DNA of 64,000 nt from assembly GCF_003254395.2 (NCBI RefSeq), contig NC_037639.1, positions 744,001-808,000 on the forward strand, in the 5' to 3' direction. The translations under genes were made by a program, and so were the position numbers. The notes beneath the pieces are model-generated. The model made no database searches, was not told the DNA's origin, and was given only the letters and a program-made list of their open reading frames with translations. The stretch is from Apis mellifera (lineage: Eukaryota; Arthropoda; Insecta; Hymenoptera; Apidae). Shown one piece after another: positions 62,674-64,000 of this stretch; within the stretch, counting starts at the first letter, position 1, and each line of letters starts with the position of its first letter.

Positions 62674-63170
62674 ATTTTTTTTATTTTTTTAGAAATATTA
62701 ATTATTTCACAGCCATCTATTATTGAAATGATTATTTTAGTAAAAAGTTTAATATCTCTTCAACGTCGATGCTTTTATAAAAACGAAAGGAATAATATTT
62801 TGTTTCTAAAGAAATTTAACGACTTGTGGAAAATTTGTTTATAAACTCAACAATTTATTACGAATTAAAAAAGTTAAAAAAATTTTGAATCGTTGTTGAA
62901 AACTTGAAATCGAAAAATAATTCGATATTAAATTATTTCATAATATAAAAATTGTTTCAATTTGAGAATATTCTAACTACATCTTCAAAATTTATAATTA
63001 ATCAATTAAAATTTGTAATTTCATTTTACGTAAACTATATTATACTTTAAAAACTTACGTATATATAAAATTATAAAAATATTTGATGTTTGTTTTTTAC
63101 AATTAATCTCAGACATTAAATAAACATAACGTTTAATACAGTCATATTATTTATATCTTCGAGGAAAATT
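62674..63170. other. AT-rich gap, no gene seen
   Basis: A/T-rich with no supported feature. Confidence 0.55.
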
Positions 63171-63380
63171 ATTGTACGCTAACGTATAATGTTTGATTTT
63201 GAAAGAAAATTTCTTATCTTCTAATGTACGTATAAGTACCTTACTACTACGTGTTACGTTTAATGCGCCACGATACTATTTCGATAAAACTTGTTGCGTG
63301 GTGCAATTAAATTATTGCAATTGTCGGTGTTGCAAAATTATAGGCACAAGTGAGTTTCGTGACTTGGTTACTCGTTAACT
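63171..63380 (+). other. Mixed island, open on the plus strand without ATG
   Basis: Mildly GC-richer. The plus strand is stop-free for 61 codons (63193-63378), but the frame starts at TTG and has no Met. It includes the Cys-rich CNCRCCK. It could be an exon fragment or chance. No splice pair is clear. Confidence 0.15.
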
Positions 63381-64000
63381 AATGCGAAATATTTTTGAAA
63401 AAATGAAAAATTCGTAATAGGTAGTTTTAAATAAGTTTTAATTGAATTTTAAAAATTTAAAAAAAAATATCTCTTAAAGTAAAAAGAAAAAATTCACAAT
63501 TCACTAAAAATCGAATAAAATTATATATTTTGTATTCTTTTTATTTATTTTTATTCTTTTTTTCTTTACTCAGATTTTCAGATTTATCAAAGAAAGTTCC
63601 TAAAAAAAAAATGCAAAAAGTTCTTTTGTATAAAATAAATCAAATATTACATTTATATCAAGAAATCCCTTATTTAACCCCTTTGTATTCACAAACTGGA
63701 TACTCGTTTATGATATTTTGGACGATATGTTATTTGCACGTTTAATTCTCAATATTACAAATACAATTGAGTCACTTTATATCTGAAGAAATTCGTTTTT
63801 TAAATTTTATGTATATACATATTATTTAAATTTCCATTTACAATTTATTTAAATATAAAATATTTGGTAAATTTTCATCAATTTTTTAAAGATATAATAT
63901 TTTATCATTAATAATTATTTCGTATTTGAAAATAAAATATTATGCATTTTATTAGGAAAAAAAAATATATTTATTTCATAATTTAAATTATTTTTGACAA
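63381..64000. other. AT-rich right edge, no gene seen
   Basis: A/T low-complexity DNA to the window end. The 71-codon frame at 63530-63745 is a composition artefact. Confidence 0.55.

Overview
This is very AT-rich (roughly four-fifths A+T by eye) animal nuclear DNA with no recognisable complete gene. It fits a honeybee genome (genus Apis) best. The strongest evidence is a decayed nuclear copy of mitochondrial cox1 at 45386-45965, minus strand. Its translation matches the honeybee form of COI, and two of its tryptophans are still written TGA, as in the invertebrate mitochondrial code. The extreme base composition, the near absence of recognisable transposons and the CpG-containing islands in an AT sea agree with this. 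I cannot name the species or chromosome.

Layout: the window reads as a gene desert or part of a very long intron. AT-rich DNA with short A/T microsatellites is broken by about twenty GC-richer islands of 0.2-0.7 kb. The main ones are near 1.1, 1.9, 2.6, 6.5, 11.1, 16.1, 17.6, 21.4, 24.9, 27.8, 30.8, 32.0, 34.5, 35.6, 38.1, 43.4, 44.7, 46.1, 47.0, 49.5, 50.4, 52.6, 56.6, 58.5, 61.2 and 63.3 kb. They carry most of the sequence information and are the likely promoters, enhancers or non-coding/small-peptide exons. The longest stop-free frames (about 90 codons) are no longer than chance allows in 64 kb, so no island is called a gene with confidence. The better candidates are a 71-codon reading frame with a strong start context (44703-44918) and stop-free segments bounded by good splice sites (17525-17680, 43326-43439 minus, 45983-46257). 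The island at 15.85-16.5 kb looks like a promoter and 5' leader.

Repeats: a dispersed family of about 200 bp has at least six diverged copies, all in the same orientation (near 14.0, 19.4, 25.5, 33.1, 57.9 and 62.5 kb). There are two local tandem arrays: about three copies of a 365-bp unit (29253-30335) and four copies of a 145-bp unit (40824-41399).

Structure: a perfect 34-bp palindrome lies at 50443-50476 inside an island. Compact GC-rich hairpins occur at 49428-49452 and 56539-56570, and a nested inverted repeat at 14696-14787. No tRNA, rRNA, CRISPR, operon or known microRNA was recognised. The window shows no evidence of a multi-gene system. Its most noteworthy contents are the repeat family, the palindrome, the numt beside a possible exon, and the chain of non-coding islands.
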